Notes: generated by a model not told the origin, from the sequence alone. Positions 8,337 through 14,969 are shown, numbered from the stretch's first letter. The stretch is 64,000 bases of DNA from Streptococcus ovis DSM 16829 (GCF_000380125.1 NZ_KB904562.1:236289-300288); one strand, 5' to 3'. Made by a program: numbers and translations.

Positions 8337-8678
8337 ATGGCAGAAATAAGTGAATTTGACATTCTTATATCTTATATTGAGTATGCGGATGGTTCTGGTG
8401 GTAAGACAAGACCTATTGTCGTTACAAAAGTAAATGAAGATACAATAGTTGTTCGTAGGATTACGAGTAAATTTTTTAATAAGTCGGCACATATTCAACA
8501 AAAATACTATGAGATTAAAGATTGGAAGCGAGCAAACCTTAATAAGCCTTCATGGGTCGATATAAAACCACCTATGCGTATGGATAAAGATGAGTTTGTG
8601 ATTAGTATTGTTGGTCATTTAACAAAGCGTGATATAGATGGCTTGTTAAGATTTTTAGAAGAAAAAGGAGAACTATAA
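8337..8678 (+). CDS. MazF/PemK-type toxin (probable endoribonuclease)
   Basis: A 113-residue protein with the PemK-like order: an N-terminal IEYADGSGGKTRPIVVTKV loop-strand (the conserved K-x-RP segment), ITSKF, then KPSWVDIKPPMRM and a C-terminal helix LTKRDIDGLLRFLEE. MazF/PemK toxins cut mRNA. The gene lies directly after the antitoxin and one base before the following lipoprotein gene, so all three are probably one transcript. Toxicity is inferred from family and context. Confidence 0.7.
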   Translation: MAEISEFDILISYIEYADGSGGKTRPIVVTKVNEDTIVVRRITSKFFNKSAHIQQKYYEIKDWKRANLNKPSWVDIKPPMRMDKDEFVISIVGHLTKRDIDGLLRFLEEKGEL

Positions 8679-8679
8679 A

Positions 8680-9048
8680 ATGAAAAAAAATGTTTATTTT
8701 TTGGTAGGATTATTTACAGCAGTAATATTAAGTGCTTGTTCGACTTCTAAAGCTGGGGAACTTGAGGGAAAATATTATTCTATTAGTGATGTAGATGCCA
8801 GTTTAGCAATGACGATTACAGCTGAAGGGGGCGGTAGTATAGGTCGTTTTGCTATTACAGAAGTTGATCCTGAAAAAGGTCAGGTGGCATTTTCAAGTGA
8901 TTTGGGGGAGGTAACTCGTAATTTGGAATATAAGGATGGTAAAGTAAAAGATCCAATATATGAATATGATATTTATAAAAAGGGAACGAAGGCTTTTGAT
9001 AAAGCAATGAAGAAGTATGGTTATACAGAAGAAGATTTGACTGATTAA
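8680..9048 (+). CDS. Small predicted lipoprotein
   Basis: A 122-residue protein with a type II signal peptide: KK at the N-terminus, hydrophobic segment VYFLVGLFTAVI and lipobox LSAC with the cysteine at residue 20. The mature part is small, acidic and beta-strand-rich, of unknown fold. It begins one base after the toxin stop, so it is translated from the same message. A surface lipoprotein on an ICE could act in entry exclusion or be plain cargo. A bidirectional terminator follows. Confidence 0.75.
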   Translation: MKKNVYFLVGLFTAVILSACSTSKAGELEGKYYSISDVDASLAMTITAEGGGSIGRFAITEVDPEKGQVAFSSDLGEVTRNLEYKDGKVKDPIYEYDIYKKGTKAFDKAMKKYGYTEEDLTD

Positions 9049-9058
9049 AGTTATATAA

Positions 9059-9087
9059 GAAAAGGCTAGAAAATTCTAGCCTTTTTC
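9059..9087. terminator. Bidirectional terminator between convergent genes
   Basis: The stem GGCTAGAA/TTCTAGCC around AA is flanked by A-rich and T-rich arms, so it can terminate transcripts from both sides. It overlaps the last codons of the minus-strand gene ending at 9076. Confidence 0.75.
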
Positions 9088-9264
9088 TTCTAATTCTTGT
9101 AATACTGTAATTACATTTTCTTCTATAGCTATTTCCCAAGGTCTGATTTCTTCACGGGGTAGAACATAGTCAAAAATCTGACCATTTTTTCTAACAATCA
9201 TGACAGTTTGGCCTTTAATAAAACCTTTGTCTATTGCTTCTTTAAATTCATCGTAAGTCATCAT
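9076..9264 (-). CDS. Small hypothetical protein next to the ImmA/ImmR module
   Basis: A 62-residue protein (starting MMTYDEFKEAIDKGF) with an alpha-then-beta pattern, including TVMIVRKNGQIFDYVLP and a WEIAIEENVITVL segment. The start at 9264 is chosen because GAGAAGG lies six bases upstream; a longer frame from 9279 lacks a site. It follows immA in the same direction and probably belongs to that leftward transcript. The function is unknown. Size and position suggest an accessory of the element's regulation. Confidence 0.6.
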   Translation of the reverse strand: MMTYDEFKEAIDKGFIKGQTVMIVRKNGQIFDYVLPREEIRPWEIAIEENVITVLQELEEKG

Positions 9265-9299
9265 AAAAATCCTTCTCACCTTAATTATTCGTAAAGGAT

Positions 9300-10169
9300 T
9301 TAGAAAATGAGGTTGAAAAGATAATTTTTTGCAATTTTTTTAGCTTCTATTTGTGATAACTTATCAGTTTTGTAGAGATAGTGGATTGATTTTCCAAAAT
9401 CAAAATAAACTCCTGATGATAAATTTGGGTGATGTTGCAATACTTTTTGGATAAAGTGCTGGTCTAATATTTCGTCACAGTCCAGATTGCTTATAAAGTC
9501 ATTTTCTTTAAGCAAACCTTTCGCAAATTCCAATGGATCGATCTGAATTGCTTTAAAATCTGAAATAATAGGCTCTTCTATTTCTCTTAGTAGTGTGAGT
9601 AATCGTTCTTTAGCAGGTGTATTGGCTCTGTAGCTGGTTATAAGGCCTTTTGCGTTTGGATAGGGTAGATTAGTGTATGATTGTATAAAATGTGTTAAAC
9701 GGACTTCTAGGGCTTTGTTAGATACTTGTAGTTGCTCTTGTAATTGTTGGTAACTTAATTTTTGATAGAGTATTTTGGTGATTAGTATAATATCAGGTGA
9801 AAGTACCAGGGATGCAAAATAATCAGCTTCTAGTTCTTGTTGGTCTTTGCTATTTACTCGTTCTGCGAAAACTGATCCTTCATGTTGGAGAATTAAGTGG
9901 CCAATTTCGTGGCACTTAGTAAAATTTTGTCTACTTTGAATGCTATTTGCTTCATAGGATATAGAAATACCTTTCTCATCAATCATGGTAACTCCTAGAA
10001 TTAGGTTGTTATCAAAATGGTGCGGAAAGGTTTTTATTTTATGTTTGGATGTGATGTATTGAAAGTAATCATTGAAAGTATATGTTGTAAGTTGTACTGC
10101 GTTTGTTTTGATGAAGCTGTAAATTTCTTTATGAGCAATTTTAGATACAGATTGATAGATAGGATTCAT
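9300..10169 (-). CDS. immA: ImmA-like anti-repressor metallopeptidase
   Basis: A 289-residue protein of the ImmA/IrrE family. The zinc-binding HEIGH (HExxH) lies in KCHEIGHLILQHEG near residue 86, and a downstream ELEADYFASLVLSP glutamate completes the site. In ICEBs1 ImmA cleaves the repressor ImmR to switch the element on; in ICESt1/ICESt3 orfQ plays this role. The gene overlaps immR by four bases, which implies coupled translation. The long C-terminal half beyond the peptidase domain may sense the inducing signal. Confidence 0.85.
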   Translation of the reverse strand: MNPIYQSVSKIAHKEIYSFIKTNAVQLTTYTFNDYFQYITSKHKIKTFPHHFDNNLILGVTMIDEKGISISYEANSIQSRQNFTKCHEIGHLILQHEGSVFAERVNSKDQQELEADYFASLVLSPDIILITKILYQKLSYQQLQEQLQVSNKALEVRLTHFIQSYTNLPYPNAKGLITSYRANTPAKERLLTLLREIEEPIISDFKAIQIDPLEFAKGLLKENDFISNLDCDEILDQHFIQKVLQHHPNLSSGVYFDFGKSIHYLYKTDKLSQIEAKKIAKNYLFNLIF

Positions 10170-10507
10170 TCGCTATCTTCCTCAAATACTTTTTTCCGTT
10201 GTTCAATAAAATTGATTATATCTTTTTGAAATTGTTCTTCTTGTTCTTTTGTAAGTTTCATATCAGAAACAGCTTGACGGAAAAAGAGTTCTGGTTTAGT
10301 AGCTTCTTTTGTGTTTGAATTACCTAATAAATAGTCAGGAGTGGTATTCAAAATATCAGCTAATTTTTCAATAGTAGGAAATAGAGGCTCTCTATTTCCA
10401 TTTTCCCAGTTAGAGTATGAATTTTGGGCAACATTTAATTTTTGAGCTAGCTCTTTTTGTGTAAGACCAGCTTCTAATCGTAGTTCTTTTAAACGTTTAG
10501 TGAACAT
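10166..10507 (-). CDS. immR: ImmR-like XRE repressor
   Basis: A 113-residue protein with a classic N-terminal helix-turn-helix (residues 5-60, LKELRLEAGLTQKELAQKLN and YSNWENGNREP) and a short C-terminal region, the likely ImmA cleavage target. It is transcribed leftwards from between two operators it probably binds (10565-10581 and 10589-10605). AAAGG precedes the ATG. Its N-terminus resembles the two neighbouring XRE proteins (shared MFTK start), which suggests duplication. Confidence 0.85.
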   Translation of the reverse strand: MFTKRLKELRLEAGLTQKELAQKLNVAQNSYSNWENGNREPLFPTIEKLADILNTTPDYLLGNSNTKEATKPELFFRQAVSDMKLTKEQEEQFQKDIINFIEQRKKVFEEDSE

Positions 10508-10555
10508 AGTTTTAGCCTTTCAAAAAAATATTTTTAAAAATTTAAAGAAAAAGGG

Positions 10556-10605
10556 TTGACGAGAATATCCCATTGTGATATTATGTAAATATCTCAACGA
10601 GATAT
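10556..10605. promoter_or_regulatory. Divergent promoter region with operator pair O1/O2
   Basis: Rightward promoter: TTGACG (10556-10561), 17-bp spacer, TATTAT (10579-10584). A leftward promoter for immR reads TTTACA and TATTCT on the minus strand with a 16-bp spacer between the operators. Two operators share the form ATATCnCnnnGnGATAT: ATATCCCATTGTGATAT (10565-10581) and ATATCTCAACGAGATAT (10589-10605), centres 24 bp apart. O1 sits in both promoter spacers, so one repressor could control both directions, as in a lambda-like switch. Confidence 0.75.
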
Positions 10606-10652
10606 AGGGTTATAAAATAAAAGCGAGGATAGTATAACAAAAATAATAAAAA

Positions 10653-10865
10653 ATGTTTACTAAAAATTTAAGAGAACAACGTATAAAAACAGGTTTAACA
10701 CAGAAACAGGTTGCTGAAGAGTTAGGCACTAAACAACAAAATTATATGAGGTGGGAAACAGGAAAGAACTCTCCAACTCTTATAACTTTAGAGAAACTAG
10801 CTAAGTTTTTCAATATCACTGTTTCTGAACTTGTATCAGAAAAGACAGAAGAAAGCGAAAATTAG
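10653..10865 (+). CDS. Small Cro-like XRE regulator
   Basis: A 70-residue protein that is almost entirely a helix-turn-helix domain (LREQRIKTGLTQKQVAEELG, YMRWETGKNSPT). It is the first gene of the rightward transcript facing immR, the position of Cro in phage-like switches. No ribosome site is close to the ATG; the nearest GAGG is more than 20 bases upstream, and an in-frame stop precludes an earlier start, so translation may be weak. Its 3' end overlaps the convergent gene at 10862 by four bases. Confidence 0.75.
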   Translation: MFTKNLREQRIKTGLTQKQVAEELGTKQQNYMRWETGKNSPTLITLEKLAKFFNITVSELVSEKTEESEN

Positions 10866-11254
10866 TCTTTTTTATCAGTAGAAGCCCATTTTCCATTATT
10901 CAATAGAATATTCTGTGTCATTTTTCTTTCTGAATAATGTTTAAGATAAGTTTTGGTAAAAGATTCAACGTGCATTTTGAATGTTTCAATTTCTTCTTGA
11001 GTCAACGGTTGATCCAAATAATCTATATATTCAGCATTAAAAATATCGTCGATACTAAAAATGTTATTGAATACTAATTTTGAAATAGGAATATCAAATA
11101 CTTCTGCGATTTTTTCAATGGTTCGCAAAGTTGGAGACATTTTCCCGGTTTCCCATTTCATGTAGGTCTGTTGAGAAGTTCCTAGAGTTTCAGCTAATTC
11201 TTTTTGAGTTAAGTTATACTTCAAACGAAGTTCTTTAAGATTTTTGGTAAACAT
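10862..11254 (-). CDS. XRE repressor, second switch (Arp1-like)
   Basis: A 130-residue protein with an N-terminal helix-turn-helix (LKELRLKYNLTQKELAETLG, YMKWETGKMSPT) and a C-terminal helical region for oligomerisation. It is divergent from the promoter at 11295 and lies between it and immR. ICESt1/ICESt3 carry two repressors (Arp1, Arp2) with an ImmA-type protein, and this arrangement matches. AAAGGTC precedes the ATG. The operators beside it (ACATC-N6-GATGT) differ from those of ImmR, so it should act independently. Confidence 0.8.
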   Translation of the reverse strand: MFTKNLKELRLKYNLTQKELAETLGTSQQTYMKWETGKMSPTLRTIEKIAEVFDIPISKLVFNNIFSIDDIFNAEYIDYLDQPLTQEEIETFKMHVESFTKTYLKHYSERKMTQNILLNNGKWASTDKKD

Positions 11255-11294
11255 AATGACCTTTCAAAAAATTTAAAAAAATAACAAAAAATCA

Positions 11295-11346
11295 TTGACA
11301 AACATCCGGAACGATGTTATCATATATTTAACATCGGATGAGATGT
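11295..11346 (+). promoter_or_regulatory. Rightward promoter with operator pair O3/O4
   Basis: TTGACA (11295-11300), exactly 17 bp, TATCAT (11318-11323). Operators ACATCCGGAACGATGT (11302-11317), filling the spacer, and ACATCGGATGAGATGT (11331-11346) share ACATC-N6-GATGT with centres 29 bp apart. The divergent XRE protein at 10862-11254 is the obvious ligand. Confidence 0.75.
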
Positions 11347-11380
11347 CGAAAAGTTCTTATAGTTTATAGGAAGACAGAAG

Positions 11381-11473
11381 ATGGAAGGTAGAGAAAATAA
11401 ATTAAATTTTCTAAGCGAGTTAATTAAAGCAAAAAGACAAGGAGATTTTACAGAGTATCTTTTAGAAGAATAA
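11381..11473 (+). CDS. 30-residue small protein under the O3/O4 promoter
   Basis: An ATG with AGGAAG ten bases upstream opens a 30-codon frame ending TAA, rich in charged residues and probably one helix (LNFLSELIKAKRQGDFTEYL). It is the first possible gene of the transcript from the repressor-controlled promoter at 11295. Such mini-proteins are known as anti-repressors or excision regulators, but nothing here proves a role. It overlaps the convergent 30-codon frame at 11448-11540 by 26 bases. Confidence 0.45.
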   Translation: MEGRENKLNFLSELIKAKRQGDFTEYLLEE

Positions 11474-11540
11474 ATTTTTCAATGTGATATTTCAATTCTG
11501 CATAGGCATTTGAAAAATCTTGATAAATTTGTTCATTCAT
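11448..11540 (-). CDS. 30-residue small protein on the opposite strand
   Basis: On the minus strand AAAGGAGAAATTT directly precedes an ATG that opens a 30-codon frame ending TAA, again a single amphipathic helix (YQDFSNAYAELKYHIEKFIL). The ribosome site is near-perfect, which is the main evidence. It lies downstream of the minus-strand gene at 11632-12060 and could be its partner. It is tail-to-tail with and overlaps the frame at 11381-11473. Confidence 0.45.
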   Translation of the reverse strand: MNEQIYQDFSNAYAELKYHIEKFILLKDTL

Positions 11541-11631
11541 AAATTTCTCCTTTAATGGTTAAAACCATGGAGCAAAAAGTCTTCGCTTTGTTTCATGCTT
11601 CTAGCTATTAAAAGCTAGACTAGTATTTCTA

Positions 11632-12060
11632 TTAATGAACTATGTATAAGTCAGGATAATATTTCTTAGGATAAAGTGATTGTAACAAAAACAATTTATC
11701 TTTGGCTGTTGTCCACTTATTCAGGGGAAGTACAATAATAAAATGTTTCATGTTAGGATATGTTTCTTTTATTAAAACTTCCTTTTTAGGCAATGATGAG
11801 AAAGAAGTTGCTTTGTTAATGTGGTTAGTAAACTTTCTTTCTTTGCCTACTTTGTAGATAAAATCAATGTAGTTGAAAGTAAAATGTCTTCTAACTTCTA
11901 TATAAACAATTGGTTCAGTTGTTTTGATTTTGTAGGAATGAAGCAAATGTTTCTTTTTTCTCTTAATAGATTTCTGAGTGATGGTTTTAGTTTTTCCGAA
12001 CTTATCATCATAGTATAGTTTACCTACGAGGTGTTTAACTTTATTGTTCAATGCTAACAT
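11632..12060 (-). CDS. Basic hypothetical protein
   Basis: A 142-residue, strongly basic protein (KKK and KRKKKHL runs near residue 35) with beta-strand-like segments EPIVYIEVRRHFTFNYIDFIYKVG and FIIVLPLNKWTTAKD. There are no transmembrane segments or known motifs. AAAAGGAG precedes the ATG at good spacing. It reads leftward, away from the conjugation genes, like immR, and is probably expressed in the quiescent state. The charge suggests nucleic-acid or polyanion binding, which is only a guess. Confidence 0.6.
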   Translation of the reverse strand: MLALNNKVKHLVGKLYYDDKFGKTKTITQKSIKRKKKHLLHSYKIKTTEPIVYIEVRRHFTFNYIDFIYKVGKERKFTNHINKATSFSSLPKKEVLIKETYPNMKHFIIVLPLNKWTTAKDKLFLLQSLYPKKYYPDLYIVH

Positions 12061-12336
12061 AAAAGAACTCCTTTTAAAAACGTTTTTTAATTGTAACTGA
12101 TTTAACTTTAAGAAATTAAGTCAGTTAGAGTTAATAAACTCTAAACTAACAAAATTCTATAAGAATATTAAAAATCCAAAGTGTTTATACATTTAGTACT
12201 TAATTTTTACAAACTATCATTACAAATGAAAAGATGATGATAGCTTTGTGAGATTGAGGACTTTAAAGAATGATAAAGTGAGCTTTTGTGGTTTAGTAAT
12301 ACTCTTTATGAATGTTAGTAAGAACATTGAAAACAA

Positions 12337-12398
12337 TAAATAAAAAGTACGTCAGACAACCTACTTGGTTAGTAGCCATCCAACGCACAAGTTGTAGC
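12337..12398 (-). ncRNA. Candidate minus-strand small RNA
   Basis: On the minus strand TTGACT (12433-12428), exactly 17 bp and TATAAT (12410-12405) form a near-consensus promoter with a predicted start near 12398. The downstream sequence can form outer stem ACAAC/GTTGT and inner stem CTACT/AGTAG, then runs into TACTTTTTATTTATT at about 12350-12336, a possible weak terminator. No start codon with a ribosome site follows. A roughly 60-nt RNA is predicted. Transcript existence is inference. Confidence 0.4.
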
Positions 12399-12412
12399 AA
12401 ACTTATTATACG

Positions 12413-12441
12413 TTGAAAAGGCTAAAAAGTCAAGTTATGTA
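12413..12441 (+). promoter_or_regulatory. Candidate rightward promoter of the structured leader
   Basis: TTGAAA (12413-12418), 17-bp spacer, TATGTA (12436-12441). It interleaves with the minus-strand promoter (12405-12433), so polymerase could use only one direction at a time. The transcript would begin near 12448 and run into the hairpins ending at 12714. Confidence 0.4.
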
Positions 12442-12447
12442 TGATAA

Positions 12448-12714
12448 GCTAAGGTTGGTGTTCCAGACCTGTGTTGAGCAAAGAGTGGAAAACTGCTAGC
12501 GTGCAAGCGTTGGAGAAAGCGATTAGTGGAAGCAGAGAGAGATGTGAAAGCTATGGTGCTTTGGGCGGTCTACGGATTCTTAGAATGATCTGTTACGGGA
12601 ATTACAAGGCTTATTTGTTATGTCTTGTAATAGTATGCGAAGATACGAGCATACATTTTTAGAGTAAAGTAAAGGCTTCACAATTTGAGATCATATTGTG
12701 AGGCCTTTTTTATT
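12448..12714 (+). ncRNA. Candidate structured leader or regulatory RNA before the transfer region
   Basis: About 265 nt with no credible gene. Three hairpins lie in a row: TTACAAG/CTTGTAA (12602-12630), GTATGC/GCATAC (12633-12654) followed by ATTTTT, and a 12-bp stem at 12673-12704 followed by a T-run. The last two look like tandem terminators, so RNA would end before the operon at 12788 unless read through. A trans-acting RNA or an attenuator are both possible. Confidence 0.45.
12673..12714 (+). terminator. Strong intrinsic terminator before the 12788 operon
   Basis: AGGCTTCACAAT (12673-12684) pairs with ATTGTGAGGCCT (12695-12706) with one G-U pair, and a T-run follows. Confidence 0.85.
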
Positions 12715-12787
12715 TTAACAAAGCAATGATCATCAACAGGTATCGTTGCTTTCTTAAAGTAAGGAAATAGGAAAAAAGGAGTAATAA

Positions 12788-12946
12788 ATGTTAGTAAGTA
12801 TTGTTGGAATGGTAATTTCATTGATTTCATTTTGTGTGATTTTATTTTCAGATGGAAATAAAATTGAAGGAAAGAAATGGATATATTTTGGTGGAGGTAT
12901 TGCTTGTTGCAATTTAGGCTGGTTTGTGTGTATGAGTTTGTTTTGA
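12788..12946 (+). CDS. Small membrane protein, first gene of the unknown cluster
   Basis: A 52-residue protein with two hydrophobic segments (VSIVGMVISLISFCVILF, residues 3-20, and a second at about 32-51 containing CC and several glycines) joined by a charged loop DGNKIEGKK. AAAAAGGAG precedes the ATG. It opens a cluster of five tightly spaced genes ending in a sortase. The family is not recognised. The size fits a small accessory of a membrane complex or a regulatory mini-protein. Confidence 0.6.
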   Translation: MLVSIVGMVISLISFCVILFSDGNKIEGKKWIYFGGGIACCNLGWFVCMSLF

Positions 12947-12956
12947 GGTAGTATGA

Positions 12957-13247
12957 ATGGAAGTAAGAAAAGATATAGGTGATAGTGTTTATTTAGGTTG
13001 TTTATTATCTGTAAATGGTATGAATGCAGTCAATTATTATAAGACTGCAGGTGGTTTTTTGTTTGAGTTTTTATCTGAAGGAGATAACTTTTTTGTACCT
13101 GGAATAGTTTCTGTAGGCATTCATGAAATGGTTGCTTTTTTGAATTTGTTTTTGAAGTTTAGTCAAAATACAGAGGTTGAAGCAGGACAAGAGTTATTGC
13201 CGACTATCATTAAAGAATTAGAAAGGGGTAAAATAAATGATTTATGA
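12957..13247 (+). CDS. Hypothetical protein of the sortase-linked cluster
   Basis: A 96-residue protein, mixed hydrophobic and polar with no signal or clear transmembrane helix. Visible segments are VYLGCLLSVNGMNAVNYYKT and a helical C-terminus. GAGG precedes the ATG at eight bases. Its end overlaps the next gene by 11 bases, which indicates translational coupling. No family recognised. Confidence 0.6.
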   Translation: MEVRKDIGDSVYLGCLLSVNGMNAVNYYKTAGGFLFEFLSEGDNFFVPGIVSVGIHEMVAFLNLFLKFSQNTEVEAGQELLPTIIKELERGKINDL

Positions 13248-13863
13248 TGTAGTGGCTCTTATGCAGGAAAAGAGGATGAAAACTCTTGAAGACCAGAAAG
13301 AGTTAAGAAAAACTGAAAAACAAAGTCAGTTGGAAAGAGAAGAAAAGTTGCTACAAGAGATTGTCAATAAATTAGAGCAACAAGATTTTCTTATCAGTGA
13401 AAATGTTGCTTTTTTATTTTTTGAAGGAATAAATCCAACACTTGATTTCAGAAAGATAAATGAAGTAGTAAGACCTTATAATCTTTGTGTTATGGAAGTA
13501 GAAAGAACCTTTTTGTTTATCGGAAATGGGAAACCAACATATTGTTTACCTCTTTTTCCTATTGATTGGTATGTGCGTAAGTATTTCTTTTCTGAAGTAG
13601 TTAATTCATTGTATGATGCAAATGAGTTTAGTAATGTGATACATTGTTACGTGGCAACTGCATTTGAAAATAGTTTTTTAAGTGATGGGGCTAATGCAGA
13701 ATTTGGTTTTCAACAATTTTTGATTTCGGATAGAGGACGAAAGTATTCTAAACTTTTTAAAAGAGGTATACGTTCATTTCTACCTTTTGTAAATTATGAT
13801 GTAAGGGATTATTTAGTAGATATGGAGATACACTATAATTTACAGTTAAAGTCGAAGAAGTAG
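13237..13863 (+). CDS. Hypothetical protein with N-terminal coiled coil
   Basis: A 208-residue protein. Residues about 10-50 are a highly charged predicted coiled coil (KRMKTLEDQKELRKTEKQSQ and following). The remainder is an aromatic-rich globular domain with CLPLFPIDWYVRKYFF and FKRGIRSFLPFVNYDVRDY. No signal peptide. AAAGGGG precedes the ATG within the previous gene. The function is unknown. The conserved operon position suggests it works with its neighbours in surface-protein display or transfer. Confidence 0.6.
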   Translation: MIYDVVALMQEKRMKTLEDQKELRKTEKQSQLEREEKLLQEIVNKLEQQDFLISENVAFLFFEGINPTLDFRKINEVVRPYNLCVMEVERTFLFIGNGKPTYCLPLFPIDWYVRKYFFSEVVNSLYDANEFSNVIHCYVATAFENSFLSDGANAEFGFQQFLISDRGRKYSKLFKRGIRSFLPFVNYDVRDYLVDMEIHYNLQLKSKK

Positions 13864-13916
13864 GTGTGATTATTGAATTGTCTATTTTAGTAGACAAAAG
13901 ATAAGGAGGGATTAAA

Positions 13917-14237
13917 ATTTGTATTATTAAGATAGTGAAAAGGCCCATTTATGAGCCTTTTATTTCGTTGAAAAATCAAACGTATGTATATAGTTTGAAA
14001 GTAGTTGATAAGGCAGGTAAGGAAAGTTATCCAGTTTATCCGTTTGTAAGGAGCAAGAATGATGTTGGGATATTGGAGGAGTTTTTGGATCAATACCTGG
14101 AGGACTTGAAAATATTCTTTACCTCTAAGGAAAAGTACAATTTTAATAGTTTTGCTTTTTTTAAGTTTGAGTTTGACACTGCTACCAAGGATAAGTTCAA
14201 AAGTCGTTGGTTTAAGCGTGGTTTGGTTGTAAATTAA
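13917..14237 (+). CDS. Hypothetical protein with a probable non-AUG start
   Basis: The conventional start would be GTG at 13935, but no ribosome site is near it. A perfect AAGGAGGG at 13903-13910 lies six bases before an in-frame ATT at 13917, giving about 106 residues. The body has strand-like YVYSLKVVDKAGKESYPVYPFV, an acidic helix LEEFLDQYLEDL and a basic end FKSRWFKRG. No family recognised. If the GTG were used the protein would have 100 residues. It immediately precedes the sortase gene. Confidence 0.55.
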   Translation: MCIIKIVKRPIYEPFISLKNQTYVYSLKVVDKAGKESYPVYPFVRSKNDVGILEEFLDQYLEDLKIFFTSKEKYNFNSFAFFKFEFDTATKDKFKSRWFKRGLVVN

Positions 14238-14252
14238 AGAAAGGAGCTATAG

Positions 14253-14969
14253 ATGAAAATAGTAAAACGTATTATTTTTGTTTTATTTGGTTTATTGGCT
14301 GTTGCCTTAATATTTAATCGTCCTATTAGGGATCTGATGATTGGGTATAAATCAAATCAATACCAGGTTATGGAAGTTTCTAAAAAAGAATTGAAGAAAA
14401 ATAATCAAAAAAAGGTTGATTTCACATTTGAGAAGGTAGAAGCTATTTCTACAGAATCGGTCATTAAATCTCAAATGGCTTCACAAAAGTTACCTGTTAT
14501 TGGTGGTATTGCTATTCCCGATTTAGAAATTAATTTACCAATTTTTAAGGGATTAGGCAATGATGAGTTAACTTATGGGGCAGGTACAATGAAAGAAGAC
14601 CAGAAAATGGGAGAAATCAATAATTACTCATTGGCAGGTCATCATGTATTTGGTTTGATAGGTTCTTCTAAGATGTTGTTTTCGCCTTTGGAAAATGCTA
14701 AGAAGGGTATGGCAATTTATTTGACAGATAAAGAGACTGTTTTTCATTATGAGGTCATTGAAGTAAAAGAAGTTTCTCCTGAGCGGGTTGAAGTGATTGA
14801 TGATGTACCTGGTCAGCGCTTAGTGACACTTATCACGTGTACTGATTTTGAAGCAAATGGTAGAACAGTTGTAGTTGGTAGATACAGCGAGAGCATACCA
14901 TGGCAAAAAGCAGATGAGAAGATTTTGACTGTTTTTAGAAAAAACTATAATCAAGTAGGGGAGGAGTGA
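14253..14969 (+). CDS. srtA-like: Class A-type sortase encoded by the ICE
   Basis: A 238-residue membrane-anchored transpeptidase with an N-terminal transmembrane segment (IIFVLFGLLAVALIF), catalytic histidine in SLAGHHVFG (near residue 133), catalytic cysteine in the TLITCTD motif (near 194) and arginine in GRTVVVGR. Class A enzymes cleave LPxTG and attach proteins to the cell wall. The element also encodes three LPxTG proteins, two of them starting directly downstream, so these are the likely substrates. AAAGGAG precedes the ATG. A terminator follows at 15012. Confidence 0.9.
   Translation: MKIVKRIIFVLFGLLAVALIFNRPIRDLMIGYKSNQYQVMEVSKKELKKNNQKKVDFTFEKVEAISTESVIKSQMASQKLPVIGGIAIPDLEINLPIFKGLGNDELTYGAGTMKEDQKMGEINNYSLAGHHVFGLIGSSKMLFSPLENAKKGMAIYLTDKETVFHYEVIEVKEVSPERVEVIDDVPGQRLVTLITCTDFEANGRTVVVGRYSESIPWQKADEKILTVFRKNYNQVGEE

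Larger units (their letters stand above)
12061..12787. other. Gene-free 727-bp control region with structured RNA
   Basis: No frame here has a ribosome site. An open frame at 12471-12662 overlaps strong hairpins and is rejected. Contents: a hairpin AACTGATTTAA/TTAAGTCAGTT (about 12096-12125) and TTAGAGTT/AACTCTAA just after it; overlapping divergent promoters at 12405-12441; a 5-bp stem CTACT/AGTAG and T-run on the minus strand; and three successive hairpins at 12602-12714, the last a strong terminator. It separates leftward regulatory genes from the rightward surface and transfer genes. Confidence 0.6.

Noticed and set aside
12471-12662. 63-codon open frame in the control region
   Set aside because: No ribosome site, and it coincides with strong hairpins; read as RNA structure.
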